49,159 nt of DNA from Burkholderiaceae bacterium (GCA_019234815.1 JAFALA010000056.1:1-49159), one strand, 5' to 3'; numbered from the stretch's first letter, positions 35,988 through 47,893 are shown. Translations and numbers: made by a program. Notes: a model not told the origin generated them from the letters alone.

Positions 35988-36158
35988 TCAGGGCTTGTTG
36001 CCTGTCGGGAAAGGCCATGCAGCCTGAGGGCTCAGCGCGGTCTTGGCAGCGGGCGCTGCGGGCTTGGCGGCAGCAGGAGCTGCAGCCTTCTTTGCCGGAG
36101 CAGCCTTCTTCGCAGGTGCAGCGGCCTTCTTCGCCGGAGCTTTCTTCGCAGTTGCCAT
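35988..36158 (-). CDS. Histone H1-like Ala/Lys/Pro-rich nucleoid protein
   Basis: A 56-residue protein, MATAKKAPAKKAAAPAKKAA then more AKKA/PAAAKPA repeats, ending ALSPQAAWPFPTGNKP before TGA. It resembles the short lysine-rich histone H1-like proteins of beta-proteobacteria, which bind DNA through PAKK repeats. AAGGAG is seven bases before the ATG, and a strong terminator follows. The opposite strand is open too, but it lacks these signals. The WPFPTGNKP tail is unlike the repeat and may be a conserved tag. Confidence 0.85.
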   Translation of the reverse strand: MATAKKAPAKKAAAPAKKAAPAKKAAAPAAAKPAAPAAKTALSPQAAWPFPTGNKP

Positions 36159-36199
36159 TTCAGTTCTCCTTGATCAAGTCGATAAGAGCACTGCCCGCA

Positions 36200-36213
36200 G
36201 CGGACCGGTCCGC
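36200..36213. repeat. Perfect 14-base palindrome upstream of the histone-like gene
   Basis: GCGGACCGGTCCGC is a perfect palindrome 41 bases before the histone-like ATG. It could be a regulator site; no known consensus is matched. Confidence 0.6.
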
Positions 36214-36402
36214 CACAGCGCAGTTATTCATCGCCGCCAAGTCGCCCAGGAGGAGCGCCAGCGTGCGATGAATGGGGGCGCGGCATCCCGACGCACTGGC
36301 GGCGTCTTTCTCTTGGAATGCTGCAAAGCTTGAACTCATCAATCACCTATCAACAGGTCCTGTCATGGCACTGCCTGGCCCATCGGGTCAGGGTCCGGCC
36401 AT

Positions 36403-37530
36403 TCAATCCCAGGACAAAGCGCCACCGGATTGGTATTCGATGACGCGGGTTTCGAAGAAGTTGCGTTCCTTTTTCAGGTCGATCATTTCGCTCATCCAGG
36501 GGAAGGGGTTCTCTTCGTTCGGGAAGAGTTCCTCCAGGCCGATCTGGGTGGCGCGGCGGTTGGCGATGTAGCGCAGATAGCCCTTGAACATCGATGCGTT
36601 CAGGCCCAGCACGCCGCGCGGCATGGTGTCCTCGGCATAGCGGTATTCGAGCTCGACCGCCCGGGCGAACAGAGCCTTGATCTCGGCCTTGAACTCCGCG
36701 GTCCACAGGTGCGGGTTCTCGAGCTTGATCTGGTTGATCAGGTCGATGCCGAAATTGCAGTGCATGGACTCGTCGCGCAGGATGTACTGGTACTGCTCGG
36801 CGGCACCGGTCATCTTGTTCTGGCGGCCCATGGCCAGGATCTGCGTGAAGCCGACGTAGAAGAACAGGCCTTCCATCAGGCAGGCGAACACGATCAGGCT
36901 CTTCAGCAGGGTCTGGTCGGTCTGCGGCGTGCCGGTGTGGAAATGCGGGTCCATGATCGCGTCGATGAACGGGATCAGGAACTCGTCCTTGTCGCGGATC
37001 GACTGCACCTCGTGGTAGGCATTGAATATCTCGCTCTCGTCCAGTCCCAGCGACTCGACGATGTACTGGTAGGCGTGCGTGTGGATGGCCTCTTCAAAGG
37101 CCTGGCGCAGCAGGAACTGCCGGCACTCGGGCGCGGTGATGTGGCGGTAGGTGCCCAGCACGATGTTGTTGGCCGCCAGCGAATCGGCGGTGACGAAGAA
37201 GCCGAGGTTGCGCTTGATGATGCGGCGCTCGTCCTCGCTCAGGCCGGCCGGGTCTTTCCACAGCGCGATGTCGCGCGACATGTTGACCTCTTGCGGCATC
37301 CAGTGGTTCGCGCAGGTGGCCAGGTATTTTTCCCAGGCCCACTTGTACTTGAAGGGCACAAGCTGGTTGACGTCGGTCTGGCCGTTGATGATGCGCTTGT
37401 CAGCGGCGTTGACGCGACGCTCCGTCGCGGCGCTATCACGCTCGGTCGACACGGGGGCGACAGATGCTGCCGGCTTTGCAGCAGGGTTCACAGAACTGGC
37501 AGGTTGACGGTCTTCTTCCCAAACCAACAT
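36403..37530 (-). CDS. nrdB: Ribonucleoside-diphosphate reductase class Ia, beta subunit
   Basis: NrdB holds the diiron-tyrosyl cofactor that drives ribonucleotide reduction by NrdA. The 375-residue protein has a variable N-terminal region of about 50 residues. The ferritin-like core follows, including [23 protein letters not shown] with metal-binding Glu/His, and [18 protein letters not shown]. The C-terminus ends [10 protein letters not shown], the tail that docks on NrdA. It follows nrdA after a 224-base gap that contains its own candidate promoter. Confidence 0.96.
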   Translation of the reverse strand: MLVWEEDRQPASSVNPAAKPAASVAPVSTERDSAATERRVNAADKRIINGQTDVNQLVPFKYKWAWEKYLATCANHWMPQEVNMSRDIALWKDPAGLSEDERRIIKRNLGFFVTADSLAANNIVLGTYRHITAPECRQFLLRQAFEEAIHTHAYQYIVESLGLDESEIFNAYHEVQSIRDKDEFLIPFIDAIMDPHFHTGTPQTDQTLLKSLIVFACLMEGLFFYVGFTQILAMGRQNKMTGAAEQYQYILRDESMHCNFGIDLINQIKLENPHLWTAEFKAEIKALFARAVELEYRYAEDTMPRGVLGLNASMFKGYLRYIANRRATQIGLEELFPNEENPFPWMSEMIDLKKERNFFETRVIEYQSGGALSWD

Positions 37531-37551
37531 GGTGCTTTCCTATCAGGGCGG

Positions 37552-37580
37552 ATTATCAGAGTGTTGTGTTCAAACACAAA
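37552..37580 (-). promoter_or_regulatory. Candidate promoter for nrdB
   Basis: On the minus strand TTTGTG (37575-37580), a 17-base spacer and GATAAT (37552-37557) precede the nrdB ATG by about 20 bases. The spacer contains most of a TGTGTT-TG-AACACA palindrome. It would allow nrdB expression separate from nrdA; the -35 is a partial match only. Confidence 0.35.
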
Positions 37581-37754
37581 GAACTTCTTGACATCAAGAC
37601 GACGTCGTTGTTGCTGTGTTACATCGAGAAGGGCCCGTGAGAACAGCTCGCGCGGCCCTGCCTCAAAACCGTCGATCGCCGGCAAGGCCGATGAACACGG
37701 GGATCTCTCGATTCGAGGCCACAGCGAATGCCGCAACCCGAGATCGATCTTCAA

Positions 37755-40694
<2,940 letters not shown>

Positions 40695-40950
40695 GGATCT
40701 TCCTTGTGGGGTCGGGTGGATCAGAAGGGTCTGGTCAAACGATCGCAAACACGGCTGGACATGCCGGCCATGCGCATCAATCAGTGTTGGGTTGGGGTTT
40801 GCGCTGGGGTTTGCCCATGCGCGCGGGTCAGGTCTTGCAAAGGCTGGGCCCGAGGACAAACCCGGACCGGATTCACGGACGAATGGGAGCCATCAAAGCG
40901 GTACATATCGGCGTGCTGCAAGGTTCCCAACTCAGTCAGAAGGATAACAT
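40695..40950 (-). other. Long untranslated nrdA leader, no further gene seen
   Basis: The predicted transcription start near 40951 leaves about 257 bases before the nrdA ATG. I see no start codon with a Shine-Dalgarno in frame with a convincing peptide, no recognised riboswitch and no terminator. It contains a repeated GGGGTTTGC-like segment around 40795-40820. Confidence 0.5.
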
Positions 40951-40955
40951 GAGGA

Positions 40956-41002
40956 ACACTATATCTGGGGGCGAACCCGTCTTCAAGCACTACAGATAGC
41001 GT
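40956..41002. promoter_or_regulatory. Pair of NrdR-like boxes 31 bases apart
   Basis: Box 1, ACACTATATCTGGGGG (40956-40971), and box 2, GCACTACAGATAGCGT (40987-41002), each match 12 of 16 positions of the NrdR palindrome ACACTATATATAGTGT. Their start-to-start distance is exactly 31 bases, the three-helical-turn spacing typical of NrdR sites. NrdR represses ribonucleotide reductase genes when dATP is abundant. nrdR itself is not in the window. Confidence 0.8.
40958..40986 (-). promoter_or_regulatory. Sigma70 promoter of nrdA
   Basis: On the minus strand TTGAAG (40981-40986), a 17-base spacer and TATAGT (40958-40963). The -10 lies inside the promoter-proximal NrdR-like box and the -35 adjoins the other, so a repressor bound there would block RNA polymerase. 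Confidence 0.7.
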
Positions 41003-41212
41003 ATAAGCAGCATGAAGGACAGGGGCTTCCCACGCCCTTGAAAACACCCGAAACCCGCGCCGCACCCGATGAACAGGCGCACCCGGGGTTTCGATGCCGA
41101 TGAACACGAGAGCAAAGGTGCCAGGCCTTGCGCCAACCCGCATCAAATCTCGTCAAACGGCGGGGGCTGGAGCGCCATCCGCGGGCTGCAAATCGCGGCT
41201 GGCAAACTTCAA
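41003..41212. other. Non-coding stretch between nrdA promoter and ampD
   Basis: No supported gene. An 8-base inverted repeat, CGAAACCC (41049-41056) and GGGTTTCG (41086-41093), has a 29-base loop and no T-run, so it is a weak candidate for the end of the ampD transcript. Confidence 0.5.
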
Positions 41213-41815
41213 TCAGGGAATGTCCCGAGCGTCCCTGGCGTCTGTTGCGCTGGAGAGAAACGGGAACATCGTGCCCGGCCATGCCAGCCGCGCCAGCAGC
41301 TCGCCCCAGGCAAAACCCGGCCCGGGATCGACCTTGCGTCCCGGCGCGACGTGCTCGTGCCCGACCACGGCGGCAATGGGGTAGATCTCGCGCAGGGCCA
41401 GCAGCAGTCCGGCCAACGCCTCGTACTGGGCCGGCTCGAAGCGCTCGCCCTCCAGGCCTTCGAGTTCGATGCCGATGGAGTAGTCATTGCAGTTGTCGCG
41501 CCCCTGAAAGCTGGAGCGCCCTGCATGCCAAGCGCGATCAAGGCAGCTGACGAACTGCAGCAGTTCGCCGTCGCGACGGACCAGGAAATGCGCCGAGACC
41601 TGCAAGCCCTCCAGGGCTTCGAAGTACGGATGAGCGCGCGGATCCAGCCGATTGGTGAACAGGCGCTCGATGGCGTCGCCGCCGTACACGCCTGGCGGCA
41701 GGCTGATCGAATGCAGCACCACCAGGCTGGGCCGCTCGGCACTCGGCCGCGAGCCGAAATTGGGCGAAGCGATGCGGCGCGCCCGATCCAGCCAGCCGGC
41801 ATGATTCCCGTTCAT
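41213..41815 (-). CDS. ampD: 1,6-anhydro-N-acetylmuramyl-L-alanine amidase
   Basis: AmpD cleaves the amide bond of anhydromuropeptides during cytoplasmic peptidoglycan recycling and thereby controls beta-lactamase inducer levels. The 200-residue amidase_2 protein has LVVLHSISLPPG (first zinc His), NDYSIGIELEG (catalytic Glu) and VVGHEHVAPGRKVDPGPGF (second His and Asp ligand). Its ATG directly follows the pilR stop (TGAATG), so it is the last gene of the pilus two-component operon. Confidence 0.95.
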   Translation of the reverse strand: MNGNHAGWLDRARRIASPNFGSRPSAERPSLVVLHSISLPPGVYGGDAIERLFTNRLDPRAHPYFEALEGLQVSAHFLVRRDGELLQFVSCLDRAWHAGRSSFQGRDNCNDYSIGIELEGLEGERFEPAQYEALAGLLLALREIYPIAAVVGHEHVAPGRKVDPGPGFAWGELLARLAWPGTMFPFLSSATDARDARDIP

Positions 41816-43408
41816 TCAGGCCCCTTCGCCGCCATCGTCCTCGGCCGGGCTGACACTCAAGCGCGCCATCCGGTAGCGCATCTGCCGCAGCGACAGGCCC
41901 AGGCTCGCGCCGGCCGCCGTGCGGTTGTTGCGGTGCAAGTCCAGCGCGCGCACCAGGATGCGCCGCTCGACCTCGTCCAGGTACTGCGCCAGGTCGGCGG
42001 GCAGATCGGCCTGCGGCTCGGCTTGCGCCGTGGCCGGGGTCGCATCGGGCGTGCGCGCCGCCGCCGGAGCGGGCGCATCCAGCTCGCCGAACTCGCTCAC
42101 TTCGCTGTCGGGCAGTCCCAGGTCGGCCGCTTCGATCTGGTCGCCGCCGGACAGGGCCAGCGCCCGGTGCAGCAGGTTCTCAAGCTCGCGCACATTGCCC
42201 GGGAAACGGTAGCGGCGCAACAGCGCCAGGGCCTCGCCGCTCAATTGCGGCACAGGGCTCACCTGCGCCTCCTGCGCGATACGCGCCAGCACCAGGCTGG
42301 CAATGGCGGGCAGGTCGTCCAGGCGCTCGCGCAGCGGCGGCACGCGGATCTGGATCACATTGAGCCGGTAGTACAAGTCTTGCCGGAAACGTCCGGCGCC
42401 GACTTCGGCGCCCAGGTCCTTGTGCGTGGCGCTGAGCAGGCGCACATTGACCGGCGCCTCGGCCACCGCGCCGACCGGGCGCACCGAGCGCTCCTGGATG
42501 GCGCGCAGCAGCTTGGACTGCATGGCCAGCGGCAGGTCGCCGATTTCGTCGAGAAACAGCGTGCCGCCATGCGCCGCCTGGAAAAAGCCCTCACGGTCTT
42601 CATTGGCGCCCGTGAAGGCGCCCTTGCGATAGCCGAAGAACTCGGCCTCCAGCAACTGCTCGGGAATGGCGCCGCAATTGACCGCGATGAAGGGCTGCTC
42701 GGCGCGTACGCTGACCTGGTGGATGGCACGCGCCACCAGCTCCTTGCCAGTGCCCGATTCGCCCTGCAGCAGCACGGGCGCCATGCTGCGCGCCACCTTG
42801 TCGATCAGGCCGCGCACCTCCTGCATGACCGGCGAATCGCCGGCCAGCCGTGCCAGCACGGCCATGCGGCGCACCTGCTCGGGCGACGCCGGCGAAAGCG
42901 GCACCGTGGCCTCGCTCGCGGCTGGACTGGCCTCGGCCGCCACCGGCAGCGCCCTCAGACCTTCAACCGAACGCACCTTGGCCCCGGCCAGCAAGGCCGC
43001 GGCCGCGCCTGCAGCGGAACCTTCCGCGGCCCCGCCCCGCCCCAGCGCCGACGCCACCACCATGCGGAACTGGCGCAGGTCCACCGGCTTGGTCAGGTAG
43101 TCGTAGGCGCCGGCCTTGAGCGCCTCGACGGCGTTCTCGGCCGAGCCGAAGGCGGTGATCACCAGCGCCTTCTCGCGCCGCTGCTGTGCCTCCAGCCAGG
43201 CCAGCACGTCCAGGCCGCTGCCGTCGGGCAGCCGCATGTCGGTGATCACGGCGCTGTACTCGCGCTGCTCGAGGCGCTCCAGGGCCTCGGCCACGCTGCC
43301 GGCCGTGTCGAGCTCATAGCCCTCGCGCAACAGCGTGAGTTCGTACAGGGTGCGCAGATCGGGTTCGTCGTCGATCACCAGCAGGCTGAAGCCGGACGTG
43401 CTTGTCAT
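41816..43408 (-). CDS. pilR: Sigma54-dependent response regulator PilR
   Basis: PilR activates pilA transcription with sigma54. The 530-residue protein has a receiver domain (1-120; VITDMRLPDG contains the phosphorylated Asp), an Ala-rich linker (about 130-200), an AAA+ domain with Walker A GESGTGKE and the sigma54-contacting GAFTGA loop, and a Fis-like helix-turn-helix at the end (NRTAAGASLGLSLRQMRYRM). It overlaps pilS by four bases. pilA is not in the window, and I did not try to locate a sigma54 site. Confidence 0.92.
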   Translation of the reverse strand: MTSTSGFSLLVIDDEPDLRTLYELTLLREGYELDTAGSVAEALERLEQREYSAVITDMRLPDGSGLDVLAWLEAQQRREKALVITAFGSAENAVEALKAGAYDYLTKPVDLRQFRMVVASALGRGGAAEGSAAGAAAALLAGAKVRSVEGLRALPVAAEASPAASEATVPLSPASPEQVRRMAVLARLAGDSPVMQEVRGLIDKVARSMAPVLLQGESGTGKELVARAIHQVSVRAEQPFIAVNCGAIPEQLLEAEFFGYRKGAFTGANEDREGFFQAAHGGTLFLDEIGDLPLAMQSKLLRAIQERSVRPVGAVAEAPVNVRLLSATHKDLGAEVGAGRFRQDLYYRLNVIQIRVPPLRERLDDLPAIASLVLARIAQEAQVSPVPQLSGEALALLRRYRFPGNVRELENLLHRALALSGGDQIEAADLGLPDSEVSEFGELDAPAPAAARTPDATPATAQAEPQADLPADLAQYLDEVERRILVRALDLHRNNRTAAGASLGLSLRQMRYRMARLSVSPAEDDGGEGA

Positions 43409-45315
43409 GGGTCGGATCCAAACAGATCGTTGTTGGGCGAAGCCGGCGCCGTGACGCGCTTGAGCAGCACCCGGAATTCGTTGCCGGCATGGGCCGGGCC
43501 CGGGCCGTGCACTGCGTGATTGGCCAAGCTGTCAGGCTGGCGAACGGCGTGGTATTCGATGCGGCCGCCGTAACGCTCGCACAGTTCACGGCAGATGAAC
43601 AGCCCCAGGCCCGAGCCGCGGCTGCGGGTCGAGAAAAACGGCTCGAACAAATGACGTTCGACGTCCACCGGAATCGGCGCACCGGCGCTGAACACGGTCA
43701 GCTGGGCCAGCGCCAGCGTGTACTCCTCCAGCCTGACCCGCACCGTGTCCAGCCCCTGCGGCGCGTGGCGCAAGGCGTTGTCCAGCAGGTTGACCAGCAC
43801 GCGACGCAAGTGCTCGGGCTCGAAGCTGACCATCACCGAATGCGTGGGCACCTCGCAGCGCAGCGGGCCGCCCGCGCCCTCGGGCAGATGGTTGGTGCGG
43901 GCCCATTCCAGGCAGATGTCCTGCACCAGGCTGCTCGCGTCCAGCGGCATGGGCTCGGGCAGCACGCCCGGCGCCACGTCCATCACGTCCTCGACCAGGC
44001 GCTTGAGCCGCTGCACATTGGACGCCACCATGCGCGTCAGCTGCAGGGCGCGCGGGTCGCTGAGGTCTTCCGACAGCAGGGCATTGGCCTGGTCGATGGC
44101 GGCCAGCGGGTTGCGGATCTCGTGCGCGATGCCGGCCGAGACCCGGCCCATGGCGGCCAGCTTTTCCTGCCGGGTGCGCGCCAGCACCTGGCGGTTGTCT
44201 TCGAGCAGCAGCACGCACAGGTCCTGCTCGGCGCTGGACTCATGCTGACGCGTGAAGCGCACGCGCACGCGCAGGCTGCGCTGCACGCCGCCGGCAAACT
44301 GGATCAGCACGTCGCGGCCGGCCTCGGGCCAGCCGCCTTCGACAAAGGCCCGGTCGACCGCCTGCACCACCTGCCGCCACGGCTGCACCCCGCGCAGTTG
44401 GAAGGGCGTCGCGCTCGACCACTGCGCCTCGCCCATCAGCTGCCGCGCGGCCGGATTGGCGGCCCGCACCAGCCCGCGCCGGTCGACCACCAGCACGCCA
44501 TCCTGCATCTCATCCAGCACCAGCCGGTTGAGCTGCGCCTGCTGGCGCGCCAGCTCCATGCTGCCGCGCGCCGCCTGTTCCTCGCCGGCGATGCGGCTGG
44601 CCATCTCGCTGGTCAGTAGGCTGACCACGAAAAACCCGCTGCCCACCAGCCCGGCTTGCGTGATGTGCACGCCGTTGTCAGTCCCCACCCAGACCTGCCA
44701 GCCCGCCAGGCCCAGCAGCACCAACGCGGCCATGGCCGCCGTGGCCAGCGCCACCAGCCGGGGCGTCAGCACGCCCGCCATCATCACGGGCAGGATGAAC
44801 AAGGCGCTGTAGCCCATGCCGCCCAGGTCGATCGCGTTGAGCAGCGCGAAGACGCCCAGGTCCAGGCCTATGGTGAGCCACCACTGCGGGCTGTCCAGCC
44901 GCGCCAGCTGCTCCGCCTCGACGCGGTAGCGATCGCGCGCCATCCACCAGGTCGTCGCCGCGACCAGCGCATAGGCCACGCAGATCGACACCGGCAATTG
45001 CATGTTGCGCGGGCCCAGCAGCGAGGCCAGCAGCAAGGCGAGGGTCAGGACCAGGGCCAGCGCCACGCGCGCCGCCAGGAAGGTCCGGTACAGGCGCGCA
45101 AAGGCCGTCACGCCGGGCCGCACGGCGCGACGAAATCCACGAAAGAAAAATGCCGACTCGGCGTTCAGGCTGCTGTCCGGCGCTTCGAGCGCGGGCGCGG
45201 ATGCGGCGGTGTCCGCGGTCTCGAAGCCGCCGACTTCGGCGTCCGGACCGAACCAGGAGGCCGGCCCTTCATCCGACAGGCGCTGCGCATCCCGCGCTGA
45301 ACGGCCGACGCTCAT
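43405..45315 (-). CDS. pilS: Sensor histidine kinase PilS
   Basis: PilS senses inner-membrane state and phosphorylates PilR. The 636-residue protein has an N-terminal cytoplasmic segment, a block of about six membrane helices (residues about 80-230), a PAS-like domain (LDEMQDGVLVVDRRGLVRAANPAA), the H-box GRVSAGIAHEIRNPLAAIDQAN and an ATPase domain with NLLDNALRHAP and GSGLGLFICRELCERYGG. The stop overlaps the pilR start (ATGA), and the start overlaps the PP0621-type gene. Confidence 0.92.
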   Translation of the reverse strand: MSVGRSARDAQRLSDEGPASWFGPDAEVGGFETADTAASAPALEAPDSSLNAESAFFFRGFRRAVRPGVTAFARLYRTFLAARVALALVLTLALLLASLLGPRNMQLPVSICVAYALVAATTWWMARDRYRVEAEQLARLDSPQWWLTIGLDLGVFALLNAIDLGGMGYSALFILPVMMAGVLTPRLVALATAAMAALVLLGLAGWQVWVGTDNGVHITQAGLVGSGFFVVSLLTSEMASRIAGEEQAARGSMELARQQAQLNRLVLDEMQDGVLVVDRRGLVRAANPAARQLMGEAQWSSATPFQLRGVQPWRQVVQAVDRAFVEGGWPEAGRDVLIQFAGGVQRSLRVRVRFTRQHESSAEQDLCVLLLEDNRQVLARTRQEKLAAMGRVSAGIAHEIRNPLAAIDQANALLSEDLSDPRALQLTRMVASNVQRLKRLVEDVMDVAPGVLPEPMPLDASSLVQDICLEWARTNHLPEGAGGPLRCEVPTHSVMVSFEPEHLRRVLVNLLDNALRHAPQGLDTVRVRLEEYTLALAQLTVFSAGAPIPVDVERHLFEPFFSTRSRGSGLGLFICRELCERYGGRIEYHAVRQPDSLANHAVHGPGPAHAGNEFRVLLKRVTAPASPNNDLFGSDP

Positions 45316-45572
45316 GCGGCCCCGTTGTGGCGCGCCTCATAGGCGGAGCGATGGGCCGCGCAGCAGAACTGCCCGCCACGCCCCGGATACGCCTCGGACT
45401 GCGGCACGTGCAGCCCGCACTGCGCGCAGCTCACCATCACCTGCGTGGCGTCCTGGCCGGCGCCCTGCCCCGAGTTTTGACCGGAGCCGGATGCCGACGA
45501 ACCGCCGCCCTTGCGTGCACCGCTCAAATAAATGATCAGACCGATCAGGATCAACAGCAACAGGAACTTCAC
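45312..45572 (-). CDS. PP0621-family small protein
   Basis: The 86-residue protein starts with GTG (GAGGACC upstream). It has an N-terminal membrane helix (MKFLLLLILIGLIIYLSG), a Gly/Ser/Gln-rich linker and a C-terminal motif CAQCGLHVPQSEAYPGRGGQFCCAAHR, which could bind a metal. It is known from many genomes immediately before pilS. The function is unknown; a membrane-tethered partner of PilS is a guess. Confidence 0.9.
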   Translation of the reverse strand: MKFLLLLILIGLIIYLSGARKGGGSSASGSGQNSGQGAGQDATQVMVSCAQCGLHVPQSEAYPGRGGQFCCAAHRSAYEARHNGAA

Positions 45573-45609
45573 AAGGTCCTCACGGGTTCGGGTTCAAACG
45601 CCCAGTCCT

Positions 45610-46434
45610 TCAAGCACCATACGGCCGCTGAAGAACGACCTCCAGCACAAAGCGCGTGCCCACATAAGACAGCAGCAGCAGCGCCGCGCCGAAGTACAGC
45701 CAGCGCGTGGCGCGCCGGCCGCGCCAGCCGAACATCCGGCGGCCCGCCAGCAGCCCGCACAAGACCAGCCAGCCCAGCACGGACAGCAGCGTCTTGTGGT
45801 CCCAGCGCCAGTGCGGCGTGAACCACCAGCCCAGGGCGATCGCCAGCGAGAGCACCACCACGCCGGCGGTCACGAACTGGAAGGTCAGGCGTTCCAGGCG
45901 CAGCAGCGGCATGCCCATCGCCAGGGTGTTCTGGCCCCTTTGCAGCCGCATCTGGCGCTCGGCCCGGTTCAGCAGCGCCGCATGCAGCACCGCCACGCCA
46001 AACAGGCCGTAGGACGCCAGGCCCAGCACCCAGTGCAGCGGCGCCCAGGGCGAACCCGCCTGCGGCCGACTCTCGCCGGGAAAAGCCCAGGCCAGCACCA
46101 CCACCGCCGCCGCAACGCCCGCCAGCACGCGGCTCACGCCGGGCAGCGGCACGAAGCGGCTCTCCACCATGTAGACGCCGCAGATCAGCCAGACCGTCAT
46201 CGACAGCGCCGGGGCAAAGCCGAAGCGCGCGCCGGCGGTGTCCAGCCCCAGGCCGGCGATGTCGATCGCCAGCGCCAGCAGCTGCGCCACGAACGCCACG
46301 ACCCACAGCGCGGTGCGCTGCCCCAGGGCGGATTCGGGCCGCAGCACCATGGCGCCATAGGCCAGTGCGGCGACCAGACTGCTGCCGGCCAACAGGCTCT
46401 CGGCCTCCGAAGTGGACACGAACGATAAAATCAT
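45610..46434 (-). CDS. CcsA/YpjD-type cytochrome c assembly-like membrane protein
   Basis: The 274-residue protein has about eight hydrophobic helices and the CcsA family features: a WAPLHWVLGLASYGLFGVAVLHAAL region and LGWWFTPHWRWDHKTLLSVLGW near the end. It lacks any further domain, so it is a YpjD-like protein rather than a full haem lyase. It is 37 bases upstream of the PP0621-type gene and probably heads the ypjD-PP0621-pilS-pilR-ampD unit. It is divergent from ffh, 49 bases away. Confidence 0.87.
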   Translation of the reverse strand: MILSFVSTSEAESLLAGSSLVAALAYGAMVLRPESALGQRTALWVVAFVAQLLALAIDIAGLGLDTAGARFGFAPALSMTVWLICGVYMVESRFVPLPGVSRVLAGVAAAVVVLAWAFPGESRPQAGSPWAPLHWVLGLASYGLFGVAVLHAALLNRAERQMRLQRGQNTLAMGMPLLRLERLTFQFVTAGVVVLSLAIALGWWFTPHWRWDHKTLLSVLGWLVLCGLLAGRRMFGWRGRRATRWLYFGAALLLLSYVGTRFVLEVVLQRPYGA

Positions 46435-46483
46435 GGCCACAGTGTACTTTTGAGCGCCCGCTTTCACCGTGGCGCCCCCATCC

Positions 46484-47893
46484 ATGGCCACCACCTTGAC
46501 CGACCGACTGAGCCAGCTCGTGAAAACGATGCGCGGCCAGGCCCGCATCACCGAAAGCAATGTGCAGGACATGCTGCGCGAAATCCGCATGGCCTTGCTG
46601 GAGGCCGACGTGGCACTGCCGGTGGTGCGCGACTTCATCAATCGCGTCAAGGAAAAGGCGCTGGGCGCCGAGGTGGTGGGCTCGCTCTCTCCGGGCCAGG
46701 CGCTGGTGGGCATCGTCCACAAGGAACTCGCCGCGACGATGGGCGACGTGGGCCCGGAAGGGTCCGCTTCGCGTCCCGTGGCCGACATCAACCTGGCCAC
46801 GCAGCCGCCCGCCGTGATCCTGATGGCCGGCCTGCAGGGCGCCGGCAAGACCACCACCACGGCCAAGCTCGCCAAGCACCTGATCGAGAAGCGCAAGAAG
46901 AAGGTGCTGACGGTCTCGGCCGACGTCTACCGGCCCGCCGCCATCGAGCAGCTCAAGACCGTCTCCGCCCAAGCCGGCGCCGAATGGTTCGAGTCGACGC
47001 CCGAGCAGAAGCCGCACGACATCGCACTGGCCGCGCTTGACTACGCCAAGCGCCACTACATCGACGTGCTGCTGGTCGACACCGCCGGCCGCCTGGCCAT
47101 CGACGAAGCGCTGATGGCCGAGATCCGCGACCTGCACGCCACGCTGAATCCGGTCGAAACCCTGTTCGTGGTCGACGCCATGCAGGGCCAGGATGCCATC
47201 AACACCGCCAAGGCCTTCAAGGAGGCGCTGCCGCTGACCGGCGTGATCCTGACCAAGCTCGACGGCGACTCGCGCGGCGGCGCCGCCCTGTCGGTGCGCG
47301 CCATCACCGGCGCGCCGATCAAGTTTGCCGGCGTCTCGGAAAAGATCGACGGCCTGGAGGTCTTCGACGCCGAGCGCCATGCCGGCCGGGTGCTGGGCAT
47401 GGGCGACATCGTGGCCCTGGTCGAGGAGGTCAGCAAGGGTGTGGACATGGCCGCCGCGCAGAAGCTGGCCGACAAGCTCAAGTCCGGCGACGGCTTCGAC
47501 CTGAACGACTTCCTCGCGCAGATCTCGCAGATGAAGAAGATGGGCGGCCTCTCCAGCCTGATGGACAAGCTGCCCACGCAGATGGCCGCCAAGGCCGGCG
47601 CGGCCGACATGGACCGCGCCGAACGCGACATGCGCCGCATGGAAGGCATCCTGAATGCCATGACCGCCAAGGAACGCCGCAACCCCAAGCTGCTGATGGA
47701 CCACCGCGAAAAAGCCAGCCGCAAGCGCCGCATCGCGGCCGGCGCGGGCGTGCAGGTTCAGGAGGTCAACCGCCTGCTGAACCAGTTCGACCAGATGCAG
47801 GGCATGATGAAAAAGATGAAGGGCGGCGGGCTCTTCAAGATGATGAAAAAACTCGGTGGGATGAAGGGCGGAGGCATCCCTGGTCTGATGTGA
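46484..47893 (+). CDS. ffh: Signal recognition particle protein Ffh
   Basis: Ffh binds signal sequences of nascent membrane proteins and 4.5S RNA. The 469-residue protein has the helical N domain, the GTPase G domain (GLQGAGKTTTTAKLAKHL, DTAGRLAIDEAL, TKLDGDSRGGAALS) and the methionine-rich M domain ending GLMKM-like repeats (MQGMMKKMKGGGLFKMMKKL). ATG 46484 gives the family start MATTLTDRLSQLVKTMRG; an in-frame GTG at 46469 adds five residues. No strong Shine-Dalgarno. 4.5S RNA was not seen in the window. Confidence 0.96.
   Translation: MATTLTDRLSQLVKTMRGQARITESNVQDMLREIRMALLEADVALPVVRDFINRVKEKALGAEVVGSLSPGQALVGIVHKELAATMGDVGPEGSASRPVADINLATQPPAVILMAGLQGAGKTTTTAKLAKHLIEKRKKKVLTVSADVYRPAAIEQLKTVSAQAGAEWFESTPEQKPHDIALAALDYAKRHYIDVLLVDTAGRLAIDEALMAEIRDLHATLNPVETLFVVDAMQGQDAINTAKAFKEALPLTGVILTKLDGDSRGGAALSVRAITGAPIKFAGVSEKIDGLEVFDAERHAGRVLGMGDIVALVEEVSKGVDMAAAQKLADKLKSGDGFDLNDFLAQISQMKKMGGLSSLMDKLPTQMAAKAGAADMDRAERDMRRMEGILNAMTAKERRNPKLLMDHREKASRKRRIAAGAGVQVQEVNRLLNQFDQMQGMMKKMKGGGLFKMMKKLGGMKGGGIPGLM

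Noticed and set aside
36160..36342. 60-residue minus-strand frame just before the histone-like gene
   Set aside because: Begins with TTG or an ATG without a Shine-Dalgarno and matches no family; most likely the untranslated leader of the histone-like gene. Not excluded as a leader peptide.
37488..37754. 88-residue minus-strand frame starting with TTG right after the nrdA stop
   Set aside because: Runs out of frame into nrdB, has no ribosome binding site and no family resemblance; probably chance.
40695..40950. Cobalamin or other known riboswitch in the nrdA leader
   Set aside because: No B12-box or other recognised core was seen, and the enzyme is class Ia, which does not need B12.
46435..46483. 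4.5S RNA next to ffh
   Set aside because: The gap is only 49 bases and lacks the conserved SRP RNA hairpin.
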